Below are positions 24,877 to 33,300 of a stretch of 41,822 nt of DNA, piece after piece. Source of the DNA: Lachnospiraceae bacterium (lineage in GTDB: Bacteria > Bacillota > Clostridia > Lachnospirales > Lachnospiraceae); assembly GCA_017938145.1 (NCBI GenBank), contig JAGBCB010000020.1, positions 1 through 41,822 on the forward strand. Direction: 5' to 3'. Positions within the stretch are counted from its first letter, which is position 1, and each line of letters starts with the position of its first letter. A program made the position numbers and the translations under genes. Below the pieces are notes generated by a model, which worked only from the letters and a program-made list of their open reading frames with translations, did not search any database and was not told where the DNA came from.

Positions 24877-25859
24877 TGAAGCAAAGCCGGCAAAAAAGTA
24901 AAAAAACTGGCATGTGGGGCAGAGGTTTACTGCTCCCTGTTTTGATGCTTATTTTATTGGTTTCCGGTTGCGCTAAAGAGGAAGAACCTCAGATTCAGAT
25001 ATCTACCGTGGAACTGCCGGAAGGCTCCACAAAGCTGTATTTTATGAATGAAGAGCGTACCAAGGTAGTCAGTGAGAATTTTGAACTATCTTTCGGTTCT
25101 GTGGATGAACAGGTTTCTGAATTATTGACTGCGCTGGAAGATACTCTTTGGACTGAGGATGAGAAGGATTTAATTACGGATCGTAATCCGATTTATGAAT
25201 ATAAAATTGACGAGAACGGTCTGTTATCTCTGCGATATTCCGCCGATTACAGTACTCTTCCGAGTATTACTGAGGTGCTGAGAAGGGCAGCACTGGTAAA
25301 AACACTTTGCCAGTTGGATAAAATTACTGCAGTGGAATTTTTTATTGGTACCCAGCCGTTGTTAACCTCCGCCGGAAAGCCGGTAGGAATGTTGACTGCG
25401 GAAGATTTTATCGACAGCACCGGTGAAAATACGGAGTTTTATCAGGAGGCAAAAGTATCTGTATATTTTGCCAATGAGGCGGGAGATGCTTTGCTGCCAT
25501 CCTACTTAAAAGTTACGTATGACGGCACGGTGTCCACGGAACGTCTGATTTTGCAGGCTTTGCTGGAGGGACCGGTTACAGAAAATATGCAGCCGGTAAT
25601 TCCCAAGGGAACGGTGTTGAATAAGGTTTCCATCAGGGATGGAATCTGCTACGTGGATTTCAATGAAAAGTTTATGGAAAAGCGGGACGGAATTACACCG
25701 GAGGTAACCATTTATGCGGTGGTAAATTCCTTGACCGAGCTCTCCAATGTATATAAAGTTCAATTTTTGATTAATGGTGCTACCAAAAAAAATTACGGAA
25801 ATCTGGACTTCTCCAATACCTTTGAACGAAACTTAGAAATCGTTGAAGGAGAACAATAA
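24876..25859 (+). CDS. GerMN-domain lipoprotein
   Basis: A 327-residue lipoprotein with signal peptide and lipobox LVSGC, giving lipidated C32. It appears to carry two GerMN (spore germination protein GerM-type) domains: roughly 45-170 (TKLYFMNEERTKVV to AVEFFIGTQPLL) and 185-310 (AKVSVYFANEAGDALL to VQFLINGATKK), each with the LLEGP-type helix in between. The ATG overlaps the kinase stop by one base. GerMN lipoproteins often accompany sensor kinases as extracellular partners, which fits this position (inference). Confidence 0.8.
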   Translation: MKQSRQKSKKTGMWGRGLLLPVLMLILLVSGCAKEEEPQIQISTVELPEGSTKLYFMNEERTKVVSENFELSFGSVDEQVSELLTALEDTLWTEDEKDLITDRNPIYEYKIDENGLLSLRYSADYSTLPSITEVLRRAALVKTLCQLDKITAVEFFIGTQPLLTSAGKPVGMLTAEDFIDSTGENTEFYQEAKVSVYFANEAGDALLPSYLKVTYDGTVSTERLILQALLEGPVTENMQPVIPKGTVLNKVSIRDGICYVDFNEKFMEKRDGITPEVTIYAVVNSLTELSNVYKVQFLINGATKKNYGNLDFSNTFERNLEIVEGEQ

Positions 25860-25861
25860 AT

Positions 25862-28369
25862 TTGAAAAGACCTATATGTATATTAGCGGTTTCCTGGCTT
25901 GCGGGGCTATGCCTTGCAGGCCGGAAAACCGGTATTGGCACGAATGCTATTCTTGTTATTTATTTTCTTTTGATTATCTTGGGACTGTTTGTCCTGAAAA
26001 AAAATCCCCGAATTTTAAATTCATATGTGAATCCGGAGTGGTATCTGCAGTTGACGTTGTTGCTGCTTATGATTCCATGTTTGTTTCTTGGCGGTTATTT
26101 TCGCGGAAATCAGGCTGCGAGGCAGCAGCTGTCGGAGGAACGCCCTTGGAAGCTTCTGGAGCAGGAGGGTGAGACTTATGTTACGGTGGAAGGTGTAGTA
26201 AAAGCCAAAGCAGTAGAAGAAAATGTGCTGTTAGAGCTTACGGAATGTGAAATTATCGGATATTACGGTCAGGAAAACCAGCCCGCAGGAGACTGCCGTG
26301 TACGCATTGAAGGGGAAGGGAAGGAATGGATGCCGGAATCCTATGTAGGATATAAAATCCGCGTATTCGGAACCTTTTCAACCTTTCAACCGGCGGGAAA
26401 TCCGGGGCAGTTTGATTCCTATGACTATTATACAGGGCGGGGCTTATTTGCCGACATTTCGGCTTTAAAAATAACTGTCTTGGAGGGAACAAAGGCACGG
26501 GGAGGACATGCACTGTTTGTATTGAAGCAGCGATTAAGAGAAAGTATCAGTTCAATGTATCCGGCAGAAAAGGCGGGAGTATTGGTAGCTATGCTGCTTG
26601 GGGATAAAGACCTGTTGCCGGAGGAAATAGAAACGTTATACCGTCAGAACGGAATTTCCCATATTCTGGCTATTTCCGGTTTACATATTTCCATGCTTTG
26701 TATGGGATTGTTTGGATTATTACGAAAGCTGACGGTACCGTTACGGGTTTCGGTGGCATTATCCATTGCTTTCTTGATGTTTTATGTGTTTTTTACCGGA
26801 GCGAGTACTTCTTCCGTACGGGCGGCTGTCATGTGTCTGGTGGTATTTGGGGCAAAACTGCTTCGACGAAGCTATGATTTACTTTCTTCCCTTTCTTTTG
26901 CGGCAATTGTTGTTACTGCAATATGGCCATCGGAGCTTACTTCTGCAGGTTTTTTACTTTCTTTCGGTGCGGTACTGGGTGTCGCAATTGCAAAAGAAAT
27001 GGAATATCGGATTCTGGAACTGCGTGAGGAGAAGCGTCCCTGGTGGTGTACATTTTTATTTGGAGGAATGATACAGTGTGTTACCATGCCGGTATCTCTT
27101 TGGTTTTTCTATGAGCTATCGCCTTATGGAATCTTCTTAAATCTTGTGGTGATTCCCTTAGTTTCTCTGATTATCGGCGGAGGGCTGGTATCGGCAGTGC
27201 TGGGGCTTTGGTGGCCGGTGCCTGCAAAGCTTCCGGTGGGCGGTACGTACCTTTTACTGGAATTTTATGAATGGTTGTGTGAGGTGGCGCAGAAGCTTCC
27301 TTTTTCCTTTGTACTGCTGGGACGTCCGCAGGTGTGGCAATTGGTGGTTTATTACGGCTTGCTGGCAGGGGTGCTTTGGTGGTTCTTGCGAAGAGATACT
27401 GGAGCGGTGGCTGCAGTTCCGCCGGTACAGGGACCGTTTAAAAAGGAAATTGTGTTGGCAGCCGGTTTACTTTGCATGGTAAGTGTTATGCTTCTTCCGT
27501 CGAATAATTCTACAGAACTTCTGTTTATGGATGTTTCCCAGGGAGACGGCGCACTAATTACTACACCAAACGGAACAGTGATTTTATCGGATTGCGGCAG
27601 CAGTGATATTCTTCAGTTGGCAGAGTACCGGCTATCTCCAGTGTTGAAAAATAAAGGAATTCTTCTTGCGGATATGGCGGTGGTTTCTCATCTGGATGCG
27701 GACCATATCAGCGGTATCCGGGAACTTTTACGTGCAATGCCGGTATACGAAGGAGAGATTGCTTTTGCCGCCGGATATGCGGGTGCTGTAGGTGTGAAAG
27801 AGCTGGTTTTGCCGAAGGTTTCAGAAAAGTCAGAGGCATATTTGGAATTGGAGGCTTTGGCATGTTCAAAGAATGTGAATGTCCGTTATATACAAGCCGG
27901 TGAGATGCTATACCGAGAAAAAGAATTTCTCATGGAATGTTTGTATCCGTATCACGCAAAGGAATCGGACAATGACACATCTCTTGTATTTCTTTTGCAG
28001 ACACCAAAGCTTCTTGCCTGGTTGACCGGGGATGCAGGTATTGCACCGGAGGCAGAGATCATTTCCCGTTTGGGAGCGGTGAATATGTCTGCTTTGCGTA
28101 ATGGAAAGCTTGTATTACTTAAGGTGGGTCATCATGGTTCAAAGACGTCCTCAAGCAAGGAATTTATTGAGTATGTACAGCCGGACGTAGCGGTCATTTC
28201 CTGCGGTTATCATAATTCCTACGGGCATCCCCATGCCGAAGTTGTGGAGCGGCTTGCTGCGTCCGGAGCTGAAGTGTTTCGCACGGACTTGCAAGGTGCA
28301 ATTTTGGTGGAAGTGAAAGAACGCAGAGGTGTTGTGGCGCGCGGATGGCGGAAACAGGCCGGGAAGTAG
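25862..28369 (+). CDS. comEC: Competence DNA channel ComEC/Rec2
   Basis: An 835-residue full-length ComEC: an N-terminal membrane and OB-like region (to about 215), then the Competence domain helices (about 215-500, including YRQNGISHILAISGLHISML). The C-terminal metallo-beta-lactamase domain runs from LLFMDVSQGDGALITTPNG to the end, with metal motif HLDADH and later GHHGSKTSSS and YHNSYGHPH. It passes single-stranded DNA through the membrane; the hydrolase-like domain may degrade the other strand. It starts with TTG two bases after the lipoprotein stop, with AAGGAGA upstream. Usually holA follows directly; here it is 1.3 kb away. Confidence 0.92.
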   Translation: MKRPICILAVSWLAGLCLAGRKTGIGTNAILVIYFLLIILGLFVLKKNPRILNSYVNPEWYLQLTLLLLMIPCLFLGGYFRGNQAARQQLSEERPWKLLEQEGETYVTVEGVVKAKAVEENVLLELTECEIIGYYGQENQPAGDCRVRIEGEGKEWMPESYVGYKIRVFGTFSTFQPAGNPGQFDSYDYYTGRGLFADISALKITVLEGTKARGGHALFVLKQRLRESISSMYPAEKAGVLVAMLLGDKDLLPEEIETLYRQNGISHILAISGLHISMLCMGLFGLLRKLTVPLRVSVALSIAFLMFYVFFTGASTSSVRAAVMCLVVFGAKLLRRSYDLLSSLSFAAIVVTAIWPSELTSAGFLLSFGAVLGVAIAKEMEYRILELREEKRPWWCTFLFGGMIQCVTMPVSLWFFYELSPYGIFLNLVVIPLVSLIIGGGLVSAVLGLWWPVPAKLPVGGTYLLLEFYEWLCEVAQKLPFSFVLLGRPQVWQLVVYYGLLAGVLWWFLRRDTGAVAAVPPVQGPFKKEIVLAAGLLCMVSVMLLPSNNSTELLFMDVSQGDGALITTPNGTVILSDCGSSDILQLAEYRLSPVLKNKGILLADMAVVSHLDADHISGIRELLRAMPVYEGEIAFAAGYAGAVGVKELVLPKVSEKSEAYLELEALACSKNVNVRYIQAGEMLYREKEFLMECLYPYHAKESDNDTSLVFLLQTPKLLAWLTGDAGIAPEAEIISRLGAVNMSALRNGKLVLLKVGHHGSKTSSSKEFIEYVQPDVAVISCGYHNSYGHPHAEVVERLAASGAEVFRTDLQGAILVEVKERRGVVARGWRKQAGK

Positions 28370-28384
28370 GCACTTTTTTGTAAT

Positions 28385-28738
28385 GTTGCCGACTAAGTAG
28401 TGGTAATGGATGATTGGTCGGGTGGTGGAAAAGCTGGTTGCCCGACTAGCTAAAGAAAAGAAGAAATTGGTTGGGTGGTGGAAAAGTTGGTTGCCCGACT
28501 GGACAGAAAAAAGAGGGAATTAGTTGGGCAGTGGAAGACATGGTTGTCCGACTAAAGCAGAAGAAGAGTAGCGTTAGTTGGGCAGTAGAAGAATCGATTG
28601 CCCGACTGAGAAGAGAAAACGAAAGAATTAGTTGGATAGTGGAAGAGTCTGATGTCCGACTAGACAGAAAAGATTAAGAAATAGTTGGGCGACAGAAGAA
28701 TCCATTACCCGACCAAAATGAAAAAAAGTAAAATTCAG
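28385..28738. repeat. Tandem minisatellite of six 53-54 bp hairpin units
   Basis: Units start at 28418, 28471, 28524, 28578, 28632 and 28685, with half a unit (TTGCCGACTA) at 28384-28394. Each has a left arm near TTGGGC, a G/A-rich centre, a right arm near TTGCCCGACT, then a variable purine-rich spacer of about 23 bp. The arms pair (AGTTGGGCA with TGCCCGACT, one G-U). It fills most of the 395-bp gap between comEC and the next gene. One frame of units 2-5 reads an 18-residue repeat, for example VSWAVEESIARLRRENER. Confidence 0.88.
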
Positions 28739-28764
28739 TAGGAAAAAAAGCATGAGGTGAAAGA

Positions 28765-29580
28765 ATGAGAACATTAGAACAAAAATTGGGAGAAGAATAT
28801 GGATGGCTACAAAATGTAATAAGTGAGGTAAAAAACAGAGTGTCAAATGCGCCGCATGGACAACTTCGTATTGCTAGAAAACGTAAAGGTGTAGAATATT
28901 ATTATAAAGAAGAGGATTTTGCTCAAAGAGGTAAAAGTAGTAATGGAAGATATATAAGAAAAGATGAGTATAGCCTTGCTGTACAACTTGCGCAACGGGA
29001 TTATGATAAGAATATATTCAAAAAAGCCGTGGAACGATCTGTGTGTATAGACGAATTTCTGAAAAAGTATCAGAAGACGAGTTTGAAGGAAGTTTTCTCA
29101 AAAACAAATGAATATAGAAAAAAATTGATTACTCCGGTTATTCTCTCTGATGAAGAATACATTAAACAATGGCAAGAGAAAAATTATAAAGGGAAGAGTT
29201 TTGAAGATGAGGAAAACGAAATTATAACAGAACGAGGCGAGAGAGTACGTTCCAAATCGGAGAAAATTATTGCAGATAAATTATATGCATTGGGAATTCC
29301 GTACCGATATGAGTATCCGCTTACTCTTGCCGGAGGCGTCAGGATATATCCGGATTTTACGATTCTCAAAATGCCGGAAAGAGAAGTGGTATACTTGGAA
29401 CATTTTGGTATGATGGATGATGCAGACTACGTAGATAACGCATTATACAAATTGAATACCTACGAAAAGAATCAGATATATCTGGGAGTGAATTTATTTA
29501 TTACTCACGAAACGAGCAAAAATCCGTTAAATACCAGGGCATTGGATGGAATGCTGCGGAATTTATTTTGTGAGGAATAG
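28765..29580 (+). CDS. Putative PD-(D/E)XK-fold nuclease-like protein
   Basis: A 271-residue soluble protein, AT-richer than comEC and holA on either side. The C-terminal half has the order of conserved blocks seen in PD-(D/E)XK nucleases: RSKSEKIIADKLYALGIPYR (acidic helix residue), YPDFTIL (metal-binding Asp after a hydrophobic strand), then VVYLEHFGMMDDADY, similar to the E-x-H/K strand. The N-terminal 150 residues are charged and helical, with PHGQLRIARKRKGVEYYY near the start, suggesting nucleic-acid contact. AGGTGA precedes the ATG. No family name is assigned. It sits as an insertion next to the minisatellite. Confidence 0.6.
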   Translation: MRTLEQKLGEEYGWLQNVISEVKNRVSNAPHGQLRIARKRKGVEYYYKEEDFAQRGKSSNGRYIRKDEYSLAVQLAQRDYDKNIFKKAVERSVCIDEFLKKYQKTSLKEVFSKTNEYRKKLITPVILSDEEYIKQWQEKNYKGKSFEDEENEIITERGERVRSKSEKIIADKLYALGIPYRYEYPLTLAGGVRIYPDFTILKMPEREVVYLEHFGMMDDADYVDNALYKLNTYEKNQIYLGVNLFITHETSKNPLNTRALDGMLRNLFCEE

Positions 29581-29582
29581 CG

Positions 29583-29611
29583 TGTACATTTTTGTGAAAA
29601 TGTGGTATTCT
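29583..29611 (+). promoter_or_regulatory. Possible promoter of holA
   Basis: TGTACA (29583-29588), a 17-bp spacer and TATTCT (29606-29611), about 35 bp before the start. The match is moderate. It would restore holA expression after its separation from comEC. Confidence 0.4.
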
Positions 29612-29646
29612 TAAAGTTAGTGAAACAATATCACAAGGAGCCATCC

Positions 29647-30609
29647 ATGAAAACCATTAAAGAAGACATTAAAAATAGAGAGTTTAAGCGGGTTTACCTT
29701 CTGTACGGCACGGAGGAGTACTTAAAGCGTCTGTATAAAAACAAGCTGAAGGAAGCAGTGCTTCAGGATTCCGATGCCATGAATATGGCGGAATATGCGG
29801 GCAAGGGAATTGACGAGAAAGAAGTCCGTGAGTTTGCGGATACCCTGCCCTTTTTTGCGGATTACCATTTGTTGATTTTGGAGAACACCGGCTGGTTTAA
29901 GACTTCTACGGATTTTGCGGACTATGTGCCGGAGCTTCCGGATACGGCGGTTCTGGTGTTTGTGGAAACCGAGGTCGATAAGCGGAGCCGTATGTTTAAG
30001 GCGGTAAAGGAGCACGGATATACCTGCGAAATGAACGGCATGACCGAGCAGGAACTGAAGATGTGGGTGGCATCCCTTCTTAAGAGAGAAGAACGTAAAA
30101 TTACCGAAGCTACGGTAGAATTCTTACTGGAGCAGGTGGGCACCGATATGGCGAAACTGCAGAACGAGTTGGAAAAACTGGTGTGTTATACCATGGGCAG
30201 AGACACCATTACTGTGGAGGATATTAAGCAGGTGTGCTCCGAGCAGCTGACCGGCAAGATTTTTGCCATGACGGAAGCCATGGCCCAGGGCCGCAAAAAG
30301 CAGGCGTTGGAGCTTTACTATGACCTGATTGCCCTGCAGGAAAAGCCGATGGGCATTCTGTATATGATTCAGAGACAGTTTCATTTTCTGCTGATTGTAA
30401 AAGAAATGAAGAAGAACCGGGCAGACAAAGGAAGCATTGCCTCCGCCATTGGGGTGCCGCCTTTTGCGGTGCAAAAATATATGTCCCAGGCGGACCGTTT
30501 CCGGACTGAGGATTTAAAGAAACTCCTGGATTACAGTCTGACCCTTGAAAAAGAGGTAAAAAGCGGTAATCTCAAGGAACAGCTGGCGGTGGAACTTTTA
30601 CTTGGATAA
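29647..30609 (+). CDS. holA: DNA polymerase III subunit delta
   Basis: A 320-residue clamp-loader delta subunit, the wrench that opens the sliding clamp. YLLYGTEEYLKRLYKNKLKE at the N-terminus corresponds to the clamp-binding region of domain 1. The middle contains LLEQVGTDMAKLQNELEKLV, and the C-terminal collar domain has ALELYYDLIALQEKPMGILY. Start 29647 has AAGGAG; an in-frame GTG at 29602 lies within the promoter. Next to comEC in many Firmicutes; here separated by the inserted nuclease-like gene. Confidence 0.9.
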   Translation: MKTIKEDIKNREFKRVYLLYGTEEYLKRLYKNKLKEAVLQDSDAMNMAEYAGKGIDEKEVREFADTLPFFADYHLLILENTGWFKTSTDFADYVPELPDTAVLVFVETEVDKRSRMFKAVKEHGYTCEMNGMTEQELKMWVASLLKREERKITEATVEFLLEQVGTDMAKLQNELEKLVCYTMGRDTITVEDIKQVCSEQLTGKIFAMTEAMAQGRKKQALELYYDLIALQEKPMGILYMIQRQFHFLLIVKEMKKNRADKGSIASAIGVPPFAVQKYMSQADRFRTEDLKKLLDYSLTLEKEVKSGNLKEQLAVELLLG

Positions 30610-30610
30610 A

Positions 30611-30639
30611 TGAAACTTTTTCCTGTGGTTCTGCGTCTA
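30611..30639 (+). promoter_or_regulatory. ECF-sigma-type promoter before the serpin gene
   Basis: TGAAAC (30611-30616), a 17-bp spacer and CGTCTA (30634-30639). This is the -35/-10 form used by Bacillus SigM/SigW-like ECF factors. The ECF sigma gene at 3063 is a candidate user. The following ATG is 46 bp away. Confidence 0.5.
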
Positions 30640-30685
30640 ATAGATACAGGCGAAATAAATCGCAGAAGGAAAGGATGATTTAAAA

Positions 30686-32026
30686 ATGAAGAAAAGATTT
30701 TTAAGTATGATATTATGTGGCTGCATGCTTGCAGCAATGGCAGGCTGTGCCGGAGAAACAACGCAGGATGGTGGTCAGGTAACAAACATTCCGGTGGAAG
30801 ATTTGGCTGACGGAGATTTGCCTGCAGAAGCACCGGAAACTTTGTCTTCTGAAACGGTAGACCTTATGGACGGCATCGAACTGATGTCTACGGAATGGAG
30901 CGACAATTTTCCGGAGCATCCGATTACTCAGTTTGGCGTGCCAATGTTCCAGAATGCCTTGAAAGCGGCAGGGAATGGTGAAAATGTGTTGGTTTCCCCA
31001 ATGTCAGCCTGGACGGCACTTTGTATGGTAGAGGCAGGTGCAAAGGGAGAAACAAAGCGGCAGATGCAGGAGGTCCTGGCCATTACCGAGGGTGATTACC
31101 TTACCTACGCAAAGAAGTTTACTTTCCTGCTTCCAAACAAAGACAATTATAAGGTACACATGGCCAACGGCATCTGGTACAAGAATGTGCCAAGTCTTCA
31201 TGTAAATGATTACTTTTTGCAGTACAACAAAACCTTTTTTGATGCAGCAGCCTATAAGGCGCCGTTTGACGATAGTACCCTGCAAAACATCAACAACTGG
31301 GTTTCTGAAAACACCGACGGCATGATTCCGGGCATCCTGGAAGAAATCGATCCAACGGACGTAATTTATCTGGTAAATGCCTTAAGCTTTGATGCAAGAT
31401 GGGGCAAGATTTACAGCGAAACCGACATCTGGAATGATATTTTCACCACGGAGGCCGGTGAAGAAAAGCTGGTTTCCATGATGCATTCCGACGAAAATCT
31501 GTATCTGGAGGATGAGAATACCACCGGCTTTATCAAATATTATTACGACAAAGAGTACGCTTTTGTGGCGTTGCTCCCGGAAGAAGGATTGACCATGGCA
31601 GAATATGTGGAGAGCCTGACCGCAGAAAAGCTTCGGGCACTTTTCAACGGCAAAATACCGACAGAAGTAAAAGCAACCATGCCGAAGTTCTCGGTGGACT
31701 ATGGTTTTAACATGAATAACATTTTACAGCAGATGGGTATGACGGATGCATTTTCCGACAGTGCGGCCGATTTCACCGCTATGGCAACTTCCGACTCAGG
31801 AAACATTTATGTGGGCAGCGTGGACCAGAAGTGCTTTCTTGCAGTGGATGAGTACGGCACCAAGGCCGGCGCAGCAACCGCAGTGGCAATGCAGAATAAG
31901 GCCCTGTCATCGCAGCCGGTAAAGGTAGTCAACTTAAACCGTCCGTTTGTGTATCTGATTGTGGAATGTGATAATTTCGAGCCGATGTTTATGGGCACGG
32001 TAATGAATGTGGAGGAAACAAAATGA
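30686..32026 (+). CDS. Serpin-family protease inhibitor, lipoprotein
   Basis: A 446-residue protein with a signal peptide and lipobox (MAGC, C21), an acidic linker (to about 70), then a full serpin fold. Landmarks are NVLVSPMSAWTALCMVEAGAKGET, NALSFDARWG (NALYFKAxW motif), and near the C-terminus LNRPFVYLIVE (NRPFLFLI motif). The reactive-centre hinge EYGTKAGAATAVAMQ has small residues at P12-P8, as in inhibitory serpins. Counting from the hinge puts P1 near Lys in MQNKALSS, but this is approximate. As a surface lipoprotein it would trap exogenous serine or cysteine proteases, perhaps host gut enzymes. Confidence 0.9.
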   Translation: MKKRFLSMILCGCMLAAMAGCAGETTQDGGQVTNIPVEDLADGDLPAEAPETLSSETVDLMDGIELMSTEWSDNFPEHPITQFGVPMFQNALKAAGNGENVLVSPMSAWTALCMVEAGAKGETKRQMQEVLAITEGDYLTYAKKFTFLLPNKDNYKVHMANGIWYKNVPSLHVNDYFLQYNKTFFDAAAYKAPFDDSTLQNINNWVSENTDGMIPGILEEIDPTDVIYLVNALSFDARWGKIYSETDIWNDIFTTEAGEEKLVSMMHSDENLYLEDENTTGFIKYYYDKEYAFVALLPEEGLTMAEYVESLTAEKLRALFNGKIPTEVKATMPKFSVDYGFNMNNILQQMGMTDAFSDSAADFTAMATSDSGNIYVGSVDQKCFLAVDEYGTKAGAATAVAMQNKALSSQPVKVVNLNRPFVYLIVECDNFEPMFMGTVMNVEETK

Positions 32027-32196
32027 CCCAGTGTGAAGAATGCCAGTACTACGCTTACGACGAAGACTACGAGGCATATATGTGCGAAATGAATATGGAC
32101 GAGGACGAGTACGCAAGGCTTGTGTCCGGGCACCGACAGTCCTGCCCATATTATAAGAGAGGAGATGAATACTTCATTGTCAGAAAACAGATGTAA
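32023..32196 (+). CDS. DUF6472-type small four-cysteine protein
   Basis: A 57-residue protein overlapping the serpin stop as ATGA, with GGAGG upstream inside that gene. It has C4-x2-C7, C21 and C41, a spacing suited to one metal ion, in a highly acidic context (DEDYEAYMCEMNMDEDEYAR), and ends SCPYYKRGDEYFIVRKQ. This matches the small DUF6472 family common in Clostridia. Role unknown. Confidence 0.75.
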   Translation: MTQCEECQYYAYDEDYEAYMCEMNMDEDEYARLVSGHRQSCPYYKRGDEYFIVRKQM

Positions 32197-32923
32197 GTTT
32201 GGAATCACTTCTTTTGTATTGCATATCCTGGCCATGGCATTTATGCTCAGCGACCATTTGTGGGCAACAATCATCCCATGGAATGCAGAATGGATGACCT
32301 GTCTCGGACGGCTTGCCTTCCCTATTTTTGCCTTTATGACGGTGGAAGGTTTCTTCCATACCAAAAACCTAAAACGCTATGCAGGAAGACTTTTGTTGTT
32401 TGCCCTTATATCCGAAATTCCGTTTAACCTGATGATGTGCGGCAGGGTGTTTTTTCCGCTCCATCAGAATGTGCTGTGGTGCTTTCTTTTGTGCATTGGC
32501 TTAATGAGTCTTAACGAAAAGGCAAAAGCTACCGGCAAGTGGTGGATTCGGGGCCTTACGGCCGCTGGCACAATTTTGTTTGGAACCGTGGTGGGCATGT
32601 TCTCTTTCATGGATTACATGCATTACGGTGTGTGGATGGTACTGACCTTTTATTTCCTCCGCGGCACAAAGTGGTGGAATTATGCGGGCCAGCTGCTGTT
32701 GATGATTCTGATAAACAAAGAAGTGGGCGGCATGGTCTATCAGTGGGAACTGTTTGGACACATGTTTGAGGTACGACAGCAGTACTTCGCCGTTCTTGCC
32801 CTGGTGCCAATCTGGCTGTATAACGGCAAGCAGGGGTATCACAGCAAGTGGTTCCAGTATTTTTGCTATGCCTTCTATCCGGCACATATTTTGATTTTGT
32901 GGCTGTTGATGATGATATTTTAG
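32165..32923 (+). CDS. TraX family membrane protein
   Basis: A 252-residue polytopic protein with about seven helices. It begins after a short polar tail with ITSFVLHILAMAFMLSDHLW, followed by CLGRLAFPIFAFMTVEGFFH(T), the signature block of TraX proteins. FYAFYPAHILILWLL-like residues (CYAFYPAHILI) end the protein as in relatives. F-plasmid TraX acetylates pilin, but most chromosomal Firmicute members are uncharacterised acyltransferase-like proteins. It overlaps the DUF6472 gene by 32 bp. The GAGAGGAG site is unusually close to the ATG. Confidence 0.8.
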   Translation: MNTSLSENRCKFGITSFVLHILAMAFMLSDHLWATIIPWNAEWMTCLGRLAFPIFAFMTVEGFFHTKNLKRYAGRLLLFALISEIPFNLMMCGRVFFPLHQNVLWCFLLCIGLMSLNEKAKATGKWWIRGLTAAGTILFGTVVGMFSFMDYMHYGVWMVLTFYFLRGTKWWNYAGQLLLMILINKEVGGMVYQWELFGHMFEVRQQYFAVLALVPIWLYNGKQGYHSKWFQYFCYAFYPAHILILWLLMMIF

Positions 32924-32926
32924 TGC

Positions 32927-32955
32927 TTGAATGTTATAGAAAATTGTGTTAAAAT
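32927..32955 (+). promoter_or_regulatory. Promoter of the tRNA-Ser gene
   Basis: TTGAAT (32927-32932), a 17-bp spacer and TAAAAT (32950-32955), about 30 bp before the tRNA 5' end. Confidence 0.65.
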
Positions 32956-32985
32956 GTTTAAGTTGTTTCATACAATTTAACATTT

Positions 32986-33071
32986 GGAGACGTATCGAAG
33001 AGGCCGTAACGAGACTGACTCGAAATCAGTTTGTCCGAAAGGGCACGAGGGTTCGAATCCCTCCGTCTCCG
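32986..33071 (+). tRNA. tRNA-Ser (anticodon CGA)
   Basis: Acceptor arms GGAGACG (32986-32992) and CGTCTCC (33064-33070) pair perfectly, with discriminator G at 33071. The anticodon stem is ACTGA/TCAGT around loop CTCGAAA, anticodon CGA at 33021-33023. It has the long variable arm of class II tRNAs (GTCC...GGGC) and the T-loop GTTCGAATC. No CCA is encoded. Short hairpins (CCCCGCAAGGGG) follow directly. Confidence 0.96.
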
Positions 33072-33211
33072 TTCCCCGCAAGGGGCTTATTAATAAGCAT
33101 TACAAAGTATATCAGATTTCAATCCAAAGTTTATCCAAGGTTTTTTGAAGGTTTGAGGTGGATGGAGATTGCTTGATTAACTCCAAAAATTGCATAATGA
33201 GAACAAGAGTG

Positions 33212-33240
33212 GAAGTACTGCCTTAGGGTGGTACTTCTTT
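33212..33240 (+). terminator. Terminator downstream of tRNA-Ser
   Basis: GAAGTACTGCC (33212-33222) pairs with GGTGGTACTTC (33227-33237), with G-U pairs and a four-base loop, then TTTACTT. The remainder of 33072-33332 shows no gene. Confidence 0.7.
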
Positions 33241-33271
33241 ACTTATACAAAATAGAATTTCAATTCAATGA

Positions 33272-33300
33272 TTGAGCACTTAGTCCAAAAGTGATATAAT
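33272..33300 (+). promoter_or_regulatory. Promoter of the HNH-methyltransferase operon
   Basis: TTGAGC (33272-33277), a 17-bp spacer and a perfect TATAAT (33295-33300), 32 bp before the ATG. Confidence 0.78.

Noticed and set aside
28471-28677. 68-codon ORF through the repeat array as a protein gene
   Set aside because: It has a TTG start without a good ribosome site, is made only of the repeat units, and 53-bp units shift the frame in the first part. Periodicity alone explains the open frame; kept as an observation within the repeat entry.
28385-28738. Minisatellite as a CRISPR array
   Set aside because: Repeats are diverged, longer than the spacers, and the spacers are low-complexity purine stretches of similar composition. 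No cas genes lie nearby.
32946-33176. Plus-strand ORF of 76 codons over the tRNA
   Set aside because: It runs through tRNA-Ser and has no ribosome site.
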